Assembly: GCA_965231815.1 (NCBI GenBank)
Contig: OZ246890.1
Coordinates: forward strand, 3,410,001-3,474,000
Direction of reading: 5' to 3'
Origin: JAPPFW01 sp965231815
GTDB lineage: Bacteria; Actinomycetota; Acidimicrobiia; Spongiisociales; Spongiisociaceae
Length of the DNA: 64,000 nt
Position numbers and translations under genes: made by a program. A model generated the notes under the pieces. The model worked only from the letters and a program-made list of their open reading frames with translations. It did not search any database and was not told the origin of the DNA. Below are positions 16,444 to 26,724 of the stretch, piece by piece; the stretch's first letter is position 1; the number at the start of each line of letters is the position of its first letter.

Positions 16444-17298
16444 TCAAACACGGTAGTACATATCTTCCAACCGCCTGATTCGCTCCTTGATAGGCGGATG
16501 GGTCGAGAACAGGCTCCTCCCGCCGCCTCCCCTTCTACCGAATGCCTTGAGAGGATCGGAAATGAATAACTGGCTGACCGCGGGGTTCACATCCATGGGT
16601 ATCCGTCCACTCGAGCTGTCGATCTTGTCTAGCGCTCGAGCCAAACTAAGCGGCTGGCCGGTCATCTCGGCGCCGGAGGCGTCCGCCTGGTATTCACGCG
16701 CCCTTGAGATGGCCATCTTTATGATCATGCCGGCGATGGGCGCCAGGATCATCGCCGCCAGGGTGATCACCAAACCCGCCGGGTTGTTCCGATCCCGTCC
16801 CCCACCGAACCAGAAAGCGATCCGGGAGAAGATAGTGAGCACCGCCGCCAGCATGGCTGCTATCGAAGAGATCAGGATGTCTCGATTCCGCACATGGGAG
16901 AGTTCGTGAGCCAGGACGCCTTCGAGTTCGTCATCTCGCATGATCTGGAGGATGCCGGTGGTAACCGCCACCGCGGCGTGTTTGGGGTTACGTCCCGTGG
17001 CGAAGGCATTGGGCTGCGGGGAGTCGATAAGGTGGATCGACGGTACCGGCATGTCCGACTTGGCGGCCAGACGGCGCACCATACCGTAGACCTGCGGTAG
17101 TTCCTGCTCGGTGACAGGTTTGGCCTTACTCATCGACAACGCCAGCTTGGCGGAGAAGAAGTAGGCGCCGACATTCAGCAGCACAGCGAAGCCCAAGCCG
17201 ATCATCATGCCCTGGGATCCACCGAAGAGAACGAGCCCGAGCCACCAGACCAGGGCGGTCATGAGGCTGAGCAAAGCGACTGTCTTTAGGTTGTTCAT
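16444..17298 (-). CDS. htpX: HtpX-type membrane zinc metalloprotease (M48)
   Basis: 284 residues. Two N-terminal transmembrane segments (LSLMTALVWWLGLVLFGG and IGLGFAVLLNVGAYFF) are followed by the catalytic HELSH zinc motif (near residue 132) and two further hydrophobic segments. The third zinc-ligand region REYQADASGAE comes after these. The C-terminus STHPPIKERIRRLEDM is typical. HtpX proteases degrade misfolded membrane proteins. Start ATG at 17298. Transcribed alone, just after the tRNA cluster in reverse reading order; no regulator visible. Confidence 0.92.
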   Translation of the reverse strand: MNNLKTVALLSLMTALVWWLGLVLFGGSQGMMIGLGFAVLLNVGAYFFSAKLALSMSKAKPVTEQELPQVYGMVRRLAAKSDMPVPSIHLIDSPQPNAFATGRNPKHAAVAVTTGILQIMRDDELEGVLAHELSHVRNRDILISSIAAMLAAVLTIFSRIAFWFGGGRDRNNPAGLVITLAAMILAPIAGMIIKMAISRAREYQADASGAEMTGQPLSLARALDKIDSSSGRIPMDVNPAVSQLFISDPLKAFGRRGGGGRSLFSTHPPIKERIRRLEDMYYRV

Positions 17299-17353
17299 GC
17301 TGGAATGCTACCCCACACCTGTTCCTAAATCACAAGGGGCATCGGAATCGAGA

Positions 17354-18413
17354 TCAGCATTTCACCGACAGCGCCATGAAGTCGCCCAGCCCTCTCGGAT
17401 GGAGCAATGTCTCGATCTCCTTGACCTTGCTCCGCAGCCGAAGACGGTCTTGCCATGTCCCGGTTCGGGCCAATTGAAGCTCCCGCCGCCTGACTTCCTG
17501 CAGTCGATCACCCAACCCGAGGCTATTGAGCAATGCTCGCTGCCGCACCAGCTGACATTCCAATCCCCGACCGATTGCCACCTCCAGCAACGCCGAGAAG
17601 TTCACATCAGCGGTGAGATCGGTCTCCCCGGGATCGGCGAGCGGGTGGGGACCGAGATGGTGGGAGCGATAGGTCCTGAGGGTTCCCTCCCGGTACCGTT
17701 CCCGCAATCCTTCAGATGTGTCTCCGTAGTCGATCACCAGGATCGAACCGGATTCCACCCGGTCTATCCACCCGGAGAACCAAGCCGACGACTCGAGCTG
17801 GCACTCCACCAAGCCACCATCGGGCGTATCCCTCGCAAATGCGTCCAGCCAGGCCGCAACCTCCGGCCGAGCCCGTACCTCTACCAGACCCAGCTTGCCG
17901 GCGTCGACATCCACCCGGCGCTCCTTCCAAGCGTCGGCTCTCCGGACCGCAAGCGCCATCGGTAGGTTGTCCACCAGTTCGTTTGCTATCACCACCCCGC
18001 GCAGCCGAACCGGCGCCTCCTCCGGTGGGACTACCTCAACCCGGGGTAGCCGGGTCCGGATAGCCTTCCGAGCGGCGCCTGAAACCTCGATCGCTACTGA
18101 CTTCGGTGTGAAGGAGGACAGTTTCCCGAGCAGCGGTTCCAGAAGGGACCCCGATCCGGCCCCTACTTCCACGACCGTGAAGTCGGCCGGCGCGCCCAGC
18201 CTTAGATACTCGTCCTCTACGTATCGGGCCAGAGCGGCCCCGAACTCGGGGCTCACCTCCGGGCTGGTCAGGAAGTCCCCTCCCGAATGGGAACGGAGCG
18301 GGCCGGCGGCGAAATACCCTCGACGGGGATCGTAAAGAGCCAAGGACATGAATCGTTCGAAAGGAATCGGGCCCTCTCGAGTGATCAGCGCCTCGATGGC
18401 GGAGGTCAGTTGC

Positions 18414-18421
<8 letters not shown>
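17354..18421 (-). CDS. MidA/NDUFAF7-type SAM-dependent methyltransferase
   Basis: 355 residues. It starts with the family-typical IPFERFMSLALYDPRRGYFA and SGGDFLTSPEVSPEFG segments. The SAM-binding glycine loop VVEVGAGSGSLL follows (about residues 83-94), then IANELVDNLP and VIDYGD. Mitochondrial relatives methylate an arginine of a complex I subunit; the bacterial substrate is not known. GTG start, overlapping the end of glgB by 8 bp, so translation is coupled to glgB although the functions look unrelated. Confidence 0.85.
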
Positions 18422-20312
<1,891 letters not shown>

Positions 20313-20348
20313 TTCGGAGTTCCTATCCGAATAGGCGAACGTAACCAT

Positions 20349-21173
20349 CTATAACCGTGGCAGCAACGCCGTGAACAGTGCTGCAAAACGATCGGCGGCC
20401 GCGTTCGCGCACTCGATTACCTCCTCCGCCGTGATCTGCCGGCCTGCCAGGCCGGCAGCCCGGTTGGTGCAAAGCGAGATGGCCAGTACATCGGCGCCCA
20501 TATGGCGGGCGGCGGTGGCTTCGGGCACGGTGGACATTCCGACCAGCGATGCACCCAAGGTTATGGCCATCCGGATCTCGGCGGGGGTCTCGAACATCGG
20601 GCCATGCCACCATAGGTAAACCCCCTCCAGAAGGCTCACACCCACCTCGGCCGCTGCTACATGAGCCTTGCGCCGGAGGGCCGGGGTGTACACATCGGTC
20701 ATGTCCGGGAACCGGGGGCCGAGCCGCTCGTCGTTGTCACCCCGCAGCGGACTCACCCCGGCCAGGTTTATATGGTCGGTGATGAGAACCAGGTCACCGG
20801 GCTCGATGCCCTCCGCACATCCCCCTGAAGCATTGGTGAGAGCGACGGTCCGGCATCCGGCCATGATCGCCGCTCGCACCGCGAAGGTGATCACGTCCGC
20901 CGAGTATCCCTCGTAGGCGTGAACCCTTCCTGAAAGCAGCAGCACGCGGTTGGTGCCGCACTCGACCGAATACGCAATCCCCGAATGGCCCACGGCGCCG
21001 GGTTGCGGGAACCCGGGAATATCGGCGTATGGAATGGCCATCGATCCCGCTAGCGTGTCGGGGTAACCACCCAGGCCCGACCCGAGCACCACCACCACAT
21101 CATGACGATCCCGACCGGTTAGCCGAGCGATTGTTCCGGATGCCTCCGTAAGGCGCTCGTAGAGATCGTTCAT
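20349..21173 (-). CDS. punA: Purine-nucleoside phosphorylase (trimeric type)
   Basis: Phosphorolysis of purine (deoxy)nucleosides to base and (deoxy)ribose-1-phosphate. 274 residues, with GSGLGGYPD (phosphate loop), GRVHAYEGYSADVITFAVRA, ALTNASGGC and the PNP/MTAP signature VYLWWHGPMFETPAEIR. The C-terminal MSTVPEATAARHMG matches the trimeric family. ATG after GAGG. The minus-strand run 25595 to 20349 (two SDRs, aldolase fusion, two phosphorylases) looks like one catabolic operon. MTAP activity cannot be excluded. Confidence 0.92.
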   Translation of the reverse strand: MNDLYERLTEASGTIARLTGRDRHDVVVVLGSGLGGYPDTLAGSMAIPYADIPGFPQPGAVGHSGIAYSVECGTNRVLLLSGRVHAYEGYSADVITFAVRAAIMAGCRTVALTNASGGCAEGIEPGDLVLITDHINLAGVSPLRGDNDERLGPRFPDMTDVYTPALRRKAHVAAAEVGVSLLEGVYLWWHGPMFETPAEIRMAITLGASLVGMSTVPEATAARHMGADVLAISLCTNRAAGLAGRQITAEEVIECANAAADRFAALFTALLPRL

Positions 21174-21181
21174 GGACTACC

Positions 21182-21925
21182 TCATCTATCCGCTTGCGGG
21201 GATCCGTCATCGACCAAAGCATCCAGGCCGATCCCGATCATCGCCTCGACCGCTTCGTAGACCACCGTACGGTGGGGATCGTAGACCTCTTCCCCATGCA
21301 GGGGATTGCCGTCTACCGCCAGCACCGCCCCGGTCTCGATCGAGTTGAGGGCGCCGTTGACGAACAGTGCGGCACACTCCATCTCGACCGCAGTCGCCCC
21401 GGCCCGATGCCAGAACTCCAGGTCTCCTCCGAGCACCTTCCCCGGATAGAACAGGGCGTGGGTATACACCACCCCTTCATGTACGGGCCTGCCCCGTCTC
21501 GCACACGCCCGCCGGAGCGCTGTCACGACATCTACCGAGGCTGCGGCGGGAAACGACGGGGGTACCATGGCATTCGTCACGCCATCCTCCCGGATGGCGC
21601 CGGTCACGATCACCAGATCCCCGTCCTTGACTTCGGCCTTGAGCCCGCCACAGGTTCCGGTACGGATGATCCGTCTCGCCCCGGCTCGGCTCAGTTCCTC
21701 GAACGTGATAACGGCGCCCGGCGCCCCAACCCCGTGCGACGAGACCGCCACCTCCACCCCGTCGTGGACACCACCGAAGGTGACGTACTCACGAAACCGG
21801 CCCAGCAGCCGGACGCCCTCCAGTTGTCGGGAAGCCAACTCGGCGCGAGCCGGATCTCCCATCACCAGCACCCGTTCGGGGAGCTCATCCGGATCCACCC
21901 TCAGTATCGGAGTCCTCTCCGCCAT
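21182..21925 (-). CDS. Nucleoside phosphorylase (uridine phosphorylase-like, NP-I family)
   Basis: 247 residues from the ATG at 21925, which has AGGAGG six bases upstream. NP-I fold signatures: VLVMGDPARAELAS near the N-terminus, SSHGVGAPGAVITFEEL, RTGTCGGL (phosphate-binding region), and VEMECAALF, with Glu-Met-Glu for ribose binding, as in uridine and hexameric purine nucleoside phosphorylases. Base preference is not clear. It lies 8 bp before punA, so the pair could release ribose-1-phosphate from both purine and pyrimidine nucleosides. Methylthioinosine phosphorylase is another possibility given the nearby deaminase. Confidence 0.82.
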   Translation of the reverse strand: MAERTPILRVDPDELPERVLVMGDPARAELASRQLEGVRLLGRFREYVTFGGVHDGVEVAVSSHGVGAPGAVITFEELSRAGARRIIRTGTCGGLKAEVKDGDLVIVTGAIREDGVTNAMVPPSFPAAASVDVVTALRRACARRGRPVHEGVVYTHALFYPGKVLGGDLEFWHRAGATAVEMECAALFVNGALNSIETGAVLAVDGNPLHGEEVYDPHRTVVYEAVEAMIGIGLDALVDDGSPQADR

Positions 21926-21994
21926 CACACACCTCCTCGGGCGATTCGTCTATTCCGCGGTCCATCAGCGAGCCCTCCATTTACAAGACTCACC

Positions 21995-23965
21995 TCAGAC
22001 CACCCACTCGCTGCCACCGTCAACCGGGATCTGAGCACCGGTAGTCGCCGCGAACCTCTCTCCGCACAATTCAACCACCACCGCGGCCACCCGATCGGAA
22101 CTCACCTCGGTTCCCAGGAGGTTCCGGGTCCGGTACTCATGGGCGGTCATCCCATAAGCAACCGCTCGCTCCGCGATGAGTTCATCGCTCCACAGTCCCG
22201 TATCGAACACACCATCCGGATGAACCACATTCACACGGATACCATCCGGCGCCCATTCGAGAGCCGCAACCCTCGCTAGTTGGGTCACCGCCGCCTTGGA
22301 AGCGGAATAGGCACCCGCCCCGCGACCCGGCGCCGGCACGTTCTTCGATCCTATCACCACCACCCGACCCCCTACCGGAGACAGGGCCAGAACCGGGTGG
22401 ACGGACGCCAGCAGGCTCGCTACTGACTCTGTATTGACGGCCATTATCGATCTCCACCCTTCGGTATCAAGATCATGGATGGCGAAGGGTTGGCCGAAGA
22501 TACCGGCAGCCGCCACCACTATGTCGATGCCTCCGAACCGTTCCGCTACGCGCTCTAGCGCCGACTGTTGAGCCTTCGAGTCGGCCACGTCAACTTCCAT
22601 CCCCAACCATGTCGAAGCCTCGAACGTGCCCCGCACCGAGGGGTTCAGATCGAGTCCGGCCACTGCACACCCCCCGGCAAGGAGTTGTTCCGCACAGGCT
22701 CGCCCGATTCCCGAAGCGGCGCCGGTCACCACCGCCACCATCCCGGCGAAGGCAGGCGGTTGTCCTGCCCGGCGGAGCTTGGCCTGTTCGAGATCCCAGT
22801 ACTCGACCTCGAACAGATCGCCGGCGCCCAGAGCGACGTAGCCGCCTAGCCGGTCTTCCGAACGCTCTAGGACCGCCATGGTGTGGTGGTATATGTCGTA
22901 CGCTACCCGGGAAGCCTTGGCAGTTTCGCCGATCGTCAACAATCCCAGTTTCGGGTCCACCACGATTCGAGGGGCGGGGTCGAGCATGGTTAGTTCGGTT
23001 CGACCTCGGTGACGGTTCTCCTCGAAGTACTTCCGGTAGCCCTTTACGTAACGGTCGACGTCGGTGCCGACCATCGGAAGACGCTTGGTCCTGATCACAT
23101 GATCAGGGGTGAGCGGACCCCGGGTCGCCAAGCTGTCGAGATCGGATCGGCGGACGAACCTGACGACGGTCCGGTCGGTGTGGCGAGCCATGATCATCGG
23201 CTTTCCGGCCGCTTCCGAGATCCGGCGTCGCAAACCGGCCAATTCCTGCGGACACGCGGACGGTAGGTCATCAATGGCAGGATCAGATCGGGGAGCGTGT
23301 TCTTCGAGCCATTGCTCCGCTGTGGTGATCAGCCGGATATGGCGGTCGTAAGCGGTCTTGGTGGTGGATCCGAAGGTGAACAGGCCGTGGTTGAGAAGAA
23401 CGAGACCGATGGTGTCGTCCCCATGGTGTTGCTCCCATATGTTCACCACCATCCGGGCAAGGTCGAACCCCGGCATGACATAGGGAACCACCAGCACCGC
23501 ATCACCGAATACCTCCCTGACACAGGCTTCACCATCCGCAAGATTGGTGAGGGTGACTACCACGTCGGCGTGGCTGTGCTGGACCGCCCGGTGCGGAATG
23601 AAGGCATGTAGCAGGGTCTCGACCGAGGGCTGGGGAGCGGCGGGATCGAGCCGGGCAGCCGACAGCTCACGCATCATGTCCGGATCGGACAGTCTCTCAA
23701 GAGCTAGCAACTCATGGAGGCGATCAAGGGGCAGGGGCGTGAATCCCGGTGCCTCGATAGTCGCTAGATCCCATCCGGACCCCTTCACATACAGTGCGTC
23801 GATGCTCCGTCCGGTGATGTCCTCGAATGGCGCCTTTATCGAAGTGTTTCCACCTCCGTGAAGAACCAGGTAGGGGTTGGCGCCCAGCAACCGGGACCCG
23901 TAGACGCACCCACCCAGGGGACCTTCAAATGCGGCAGCCTCGGTGGCCCGCCATCTGTTCTCCAT
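21995..23965 (-). CDS. Class II aldolase / short-chain dehydrogenase fusion
   Basis: 656 residues, two domains. Residues 1 to about 400 form a RhaD-type class II sugar-phosphate aldolase (VLHGGGNTSIK; zinc ligands in HSHAD at 130-134 and HGLFTFG at 193). Residues 405-656 are an SDR with the NAD(P) motif TGAASGIG (414-421) and catalytic YSASK. Proteins of this architecture cleave rhamnulose-1-phosphate to DHAP and lactaldehyde and oxidise the aldehyde. No rhamnose isomerase or kinase lies nearby. With phosphorylases and mtnA in the region, it may instead act on ribulose-1-phosphate or a 5-deoxy analogue (inference). ATG after GGGAGATC. Confidence 0.85.
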   Translation of the reverse strand: MENRWRATEAAAFEGPLGGCVYGSRLLGANPYLVLHGGGNTSIKAPFEDITGRSIDALYVKGSGWDLATIEAPGFTPLPLDRLHELLALERLSDPDMMRELSAARLDPAAPQPSVETLLHAFIPHRAVQHSHADVVVTLTNLADGEACVREVFGDAVLVVPYVMPGFDLARMVVNIWEQHHGDDTIGLVLLNHGLFTFGSTTKTAYDRHIRLITTAEQWLEEHAPRSDPAIDDLPSACPQELAGLRRRISEAAGKPMIMARHTDRTVVRFVRRSDLDSLATRGPLTPDHVIRTKRLPMVGTDVDRYVKGYRKYFEENRHRGRTELTMLDPAPRIVVDPKLGLLTIGETAKASRVAYDIYHHTMAVLERSEDRLGGYVALGAGDLFEVEYWDLEQAKLRRAGQPPAFAGMVAVVTGAASGIGRACAEQLLAGGCAVAGLDLNPSVRGTFEASTWLGMEVDVADSKAQQSALERVAERFGGIDIVVAAAGIFGQPFAIHDLDTEGWRSIMAVNTESVASLLASVHPVLALSPVGGRVVVIGSKNVPAPGRGAGAYSASKAAVTQLARVAALEWAPDGIRVNVVHPDGVFDTGLWSDELIAERAVAYGMTAHEYRTRNLLGTEVSSDRVAAVVVELCGERFAATTGAQIPVDGGSEWVV

Positions 23966-24028
23966 AATGATCTCCCGGCTATCCAGCGGGTAACAGACTA
24001 TCGAGACCGGGGGAGGTCCGGGTCACGA

Positions 24029-24811
24029 TCAGTACGGTGTATCGCCACCGTCGACGTTGATGGCCTGACCCCTGATGATCCGAGCATCATCCGATAATAG
24101 AAAGGCAATCACCTTGCCCACCTCCAGCGGGCTGACCCGGCGGCCCAACTGCTCCGGACCCATACTCGAAAGAAGGCGGTCCGCCGGCAGGCCCAGCCGG
24201 GGGGAAAGCCACTCGGCAACCCCGCGCAACATGGGAGTGTCCACCCCTCCGGGGCAGACCGCATTCACGTTGATGCCATGTTCGGCCCACTCCATGGACA
24301 GGGACCGGGTGAGTCCGATCACCGCGGCCTTGGATGCGTTATAGGCGGCCATGTTGCGATAGCCGACCTTCCCGCAGTTGGACGATACATTTACAATCGC
24401 TCCCCCTCCGGTGGCCCGCAGGTGCGATCCGACGGCCTTCGCCACCAGGAACGACCCGGTCACGTTCACTTCGAGTTGGCGGTTCCAATCGGCGGCACGG
24501 GCATCCCACGCCTCATCCAGCATCACCACCCCGGCGTTGTTGACAGCCCCGTCAAGGCGGCCCAAACGGTCCAGCACCCCTGCAACCACCGCGTCGACCT
24601 CATCAGCTGAAGTGACATCGCCTCTGAAGACGCTGGTCGAAGAACCATCCGGGTCGACCCGCTCAGCCACCATGACCGCTCGTTCACGATCCAGATCCAT
24701 CAGTGCCACCAGGCCGCCCTCGGCCACGATCGCCTGCGCGATGCCTCCCCCTATGCCTCCCGCGGCGCCTGTTACCAGGTAGACCCCGCTATCAAGTCTG
24801 TTGCCACTCAT
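24029..24811 (-). CDS. SDR family oxidoreductase
   Basis: 260 residues from the ATG at 24811 (MSGNRLDSG..), which has GAGAGGAA upstream; the open frame further upstream overlaps the previous gene. Classical SDR motifs: TGAAGGIGGG (cofactor), NNAGV, a Ser in the VNVSS segment, and YNASK for Tyr/Lys. The C-terminus VDGGDTPY is typical. An NAD(P)-dependent alcohol, sugar or acid dehydrogenase; substrate not deducible. It sits between another SDR and the aldolase fusion, so it probably handles a carbohydrate intermediate of the same pathway. Confidence 0.85.
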   Translation of the reverse strand: MSGNRLDSGVYLVTGAAGGIGGGIAQAIVAEGGLVALMDLDRERAVMVAERVDPDGSSTSVFRGDVTSADEVDAVVAGVLDRLGRLDGAVNNAGVVMLDEAWDARAADWNRQLEVNVTGSFLVAKAVGSHLRATGGGAIVNVSSNCGKVGYRNMAAYNASKAAVIGLTRSLSMEWAEHGINVNAVCPGGVDTPMLRGVAEWLSPRLGLPADRLLSSMGPEQLGRRVSPLEVGKVIAFLLSDDARIIRGQAINVDGGDTPY

Positions 24812-24821
24812 CGCATTCCTC

Positions 24822-25595
24822 TCACCAGGTGGGTCGGGTAAGCACCCCGCCATCCACTACCAGGTTGGTCCCGGTGACCCAGCGAGCCAGGCCGGAACAG
24901 AGGAACACGCAGACATCCCCGATGTCCTCGGGTGTTCCGAGCCTCTTCATCGGACACGCTTCCTTCCAGCGCCGTACCCCCTCCGGCCAACCCGAGGTAA
25001 TACCCGGACGGGCTATCAGGCCGGGGGAGACCGTGTTCACCCTGATACCGGACGGACCATACGCCGATGCCGCTGCCCGGGCGTGCATGATGAGGCCGGC
25101 CTTCGAGACCGAGTAGTGACCGTGGCCCGGCGCCGGGTTGATTCCCTCTATCGAAGAAATGTGGATGATCGATCCGCCTTCTCCTCGGATGCTCATCGCG
25201 GCGGCTGCGGCTTGGGTGAGGCGGTGAACAGCGGTCAGGTTGGTATCGATCATCTCCGACCATTGGTCGTCGGTAAGGTCCTCGAAAGGCGTCACCGGTT
25301 GGATGCCGGCGTTGTTTACCAGTGCGTCCAAGCGACCGAATTCACGCAGTACCGCATCCACGAGGAGTTGTGGACCGCCGGACGTGGTGAGGTCGGCCAC
25401 CACCGCGGCCAGGGGTTGACCGGAACGATCATGCAGGTGAGCTACCGGAGAGGAACGGGTATGAGCCACCCCTGTGGCGCCTGCCTCCACCATCCGGCGC
25501 ACGATTCCGGACCCGATGTTGCCTCCCGCGCCCGTCACCACCACAACCTGGCCGGCAAGATCGATCATCTCGGCGGGTGCGGGCAGATCGTTCAT
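24822..25595 (-). CDS. SDR family oxidoreductase
   Basis: 257 residues from the ATG at 25595, preceded by AGGAGAGGG; the in-frame TTG six codons upstream precedes that site. The motifs TGAGGNIGSG, NNAGI, ISSIEG and YSVSK are all present, and the end VVDGGVLTRPTW is typical. Same operon as the next SDR, 10 bp away, but only distantly similar to it. It resembles sugar-alcohol or hydroxyacid dehydrogenases of catabolic clusters; the substrate is unknown. Confidence 0.85.
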   Translation of the reverse strand: MNDLPAPAEMIDLAGQVVVVTGAGGNIGSGIVRRMVEAGATGVAHTRSSPVAHLHDRSGQPLAAVVADLTTSGGPQLLVDAVLREFGRLDALVNNAGIQPVTPFEDLTDDQWSEMIDTNLTAVHRLTQAAAAAMSIRGEGGSIIHISSIEGINPAPGHGHYSVSKAGLIMHARAAASAYGPSGIRVNTVSPGLIARPGITSGWPEGVRRWKEACPMKRLGTPEDIGDVCVFLCSGLARWVTGTNLVVDGGVLTRPTW

Positions 25596-25641
25596 TGGCG
25601 TCCCTCTCCTCAACTCGCCATGCTTTGTACATCGGACTCTA

Positions 25642-26088
25642 TTAGCACTTGGCGTATCGGGGAATCCGGTCGGCGGCGGTCGGGTACCTGCGCACCAGTT
25701 CAGAAGCCTTGCCCAACTCGAAACCCTCCTCTCGATAGGGCGGGGCCATCGTGGCGCCTACCAGCGACCACTCCCCCAGAGTACGCGCCCCCATCCACAC
25801 CCCGGCGCCTACCGGCACGCAGGGTCGCTGCCCGGCCGCCAGGTCACCGCCGAGCACCGGTTCCTGCACCCCGCCTTCCGCTTCCAGCAACAACATCTGC
25901 ACAGGATCACCAACGTAGTGGTGCCACAACTCCGGCGAGTCCAGCCTGTGAAGGGCCGAGAAGTCACCCGGACGGAGCAGGTAGTAGATACCGCTCCCAT
26001 GTTCATCCTTCCAGGTACGCGCCCACATCCCTCCTTCTACCGGAAGGGGCGCCAGGTTGAGCTGCGCGATCACCTCGGCAGCGGTCAT
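25642..26088 (-). CDS. DUF985 (cupin_5) family protein
   Basis: 148 residues from the ATG at 26088, which overlaps the stop of the upstream amidohydrolase fragment as ATGA. Features of the small cupin family are present: GGMWARTWKDEHGSGIYYLL, HRLDSPELWHHYVGDP with possible metal-ligand histidines, and WSLVGATMAPPY. Enzymatic role unknown; some relatives are annotated as sugar epimerase-like. A truncated second copy of its first 18 codons follows the intact amidohydrolase at 28022-28105, showing that amidohydrolase and cupin were originally one coupled operon. Confidence 0.8.
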   Translation of the reverse strand: MTAAEVIAQLNLAPLPVEGGMWARTWKDEHGSGIYYLLRPGDFSALHRLDSPELWHHYVGDPVQMLLLEAEGGVQEPVLGGDLAAGQRPCVPVGAGVWMGARTLGEWSLVGATMAPPYREEGFELGKASELVRRYPTAADRIPRYAKC

Positions 26089-26374
26089 CGCGCCAGCCGC
26101 TGAGCCCGCCGATACATCTCCGACCGGACCTCCGCCCGGTCGATCGAAGTTACCTGCCCGTTCTCCACTACTCGGCGTCCGCCCACCCATACCGTCCGGA
26201 CCGCGGCCGGTGATCCTGACCAGACAATCCTGGAGATGGGATCATCTTCGGAGGGGATGACACCTATGCGGCGCAGGCACTCTTCGGAGAGAGAGTAGGC
26301 CGCGTGAGGACCCAAACCCCCCTCGATCAGGTCGTTCGACTCCCAACGCTCCCGAGTAGCCACCATCTCCTCGA
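26033..26374 (-). repeat. Duplicated deaminase/cupin junction, left copy (with internal deletion)
   Basis: Aligns with 28050-28266 and then 28798-28910. Identity is above 90 percent by eye, with a 9-bp insertion at about 26122-26133. The 531 bp between those two blocks are missing; the joint lies at a shared TCGGAGGnGATGAC. Together with the right copy it brackets the ATPase/antitoxin module. Confidence 0.85.
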
Positions 26375-26384
26375 AGTGCGCCAT
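26085..26384 (-). pseudogene. Truncated MTA/SAH deaminase-like amidohydrolase
   Basis: A 99-codon reading frame that matches two separate parts of the intact amidohydrolase at 28102-29394: residues about 164-201 joined directly to about 379-430. The missing 177 residues include the metal ligands equivalent to His210, His212, His249 and Asp300. The N-terminal 160 residues, with the HCH motif, are also absent. It cannot be a functional hydrolase. The deletion is exactly in frame, so the fragment is still open and is coupled (ATGA) to the cupin gene. Confidence 0.9.
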
Positions 26385-26405
26385 CGCCTAATTCAAACCT
26401 AGGTC

Positions 26406-26418
26406 GTCTAATGTAGAC
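26406..26418. promoter_or_regulatory. Palindrome upstream of the antitoxin
   Basis: GTCTA-ATG-TAGAC, a 13-bp inverted repeat 27 bp before the GTG start of the Phd-type antitoxin gene. Phd/YefM antitoxins usually bind such palindromes to repress their own operons. Assigning this as the operator is inference from position. Confidence 0.35.
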
Positions 26419-26445
26419 CAGTCATTTACAGGAGAAACGAGATCC

Positions 26446-26724
26446 GTGAGAGGTACCAGACCAACGCGAATCCGGACTGTCGCCGAGGCCAAGACACGTC
26501 TCTCCGAGATCCTGCGCCTCGCAGAGAAGGAGGGACCGCAACACATAGGTGTCCGGCGGTCCTCTCTAGTACTTCCGGTGGCTATGTGGCGTAAGAAGGC
26601 AACCCCTCCCCAGCCTCCGGGGAAGTGATTGATAGAGAACGCTCCGCGCGGGATGGACGTCGACATTCCGAGCGAAAGGCGATCCACCAGGAAAATCCCC
26701 TTCAAGCGAGTCCCTAGCCTCTAA
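26446..26724 (+). pseudogene. Phd/YefM-type antitoxin interrupted by an in-frame TGA
   Basis: The GTG at 26446 follows AGGAGA. The first 60 codons resemble a prevent-host-death antitoxin: VAEAKTRLSEILRLAEKEGPQ (N-terminal DNA-binding part), then HIGVRRSSLVLPVAMWR. A TGA at 26626-26628 interrupts the frame. Reading on gives LIENAPRGMDVDIPSERR and TRKIPF up to 26724, which looks like the usual toxin-binding tail. TGG to TGA at the expected tryptophan would explain it. No toxin gene is adjacent. The end overlaps the convergent ATPase gene by 3 bp. It may still make a truncated repressor. Confidence 0.6.

Noticed and set aside
21995..23965. Rhamnose catabolic operon
   Set aside because: Only the aldolase/dehydrogenase fusion would fit. 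No rhamnose isomerase, kinase, mutarotase or transporter is in the window, and the neighbours are nucleoside genes.
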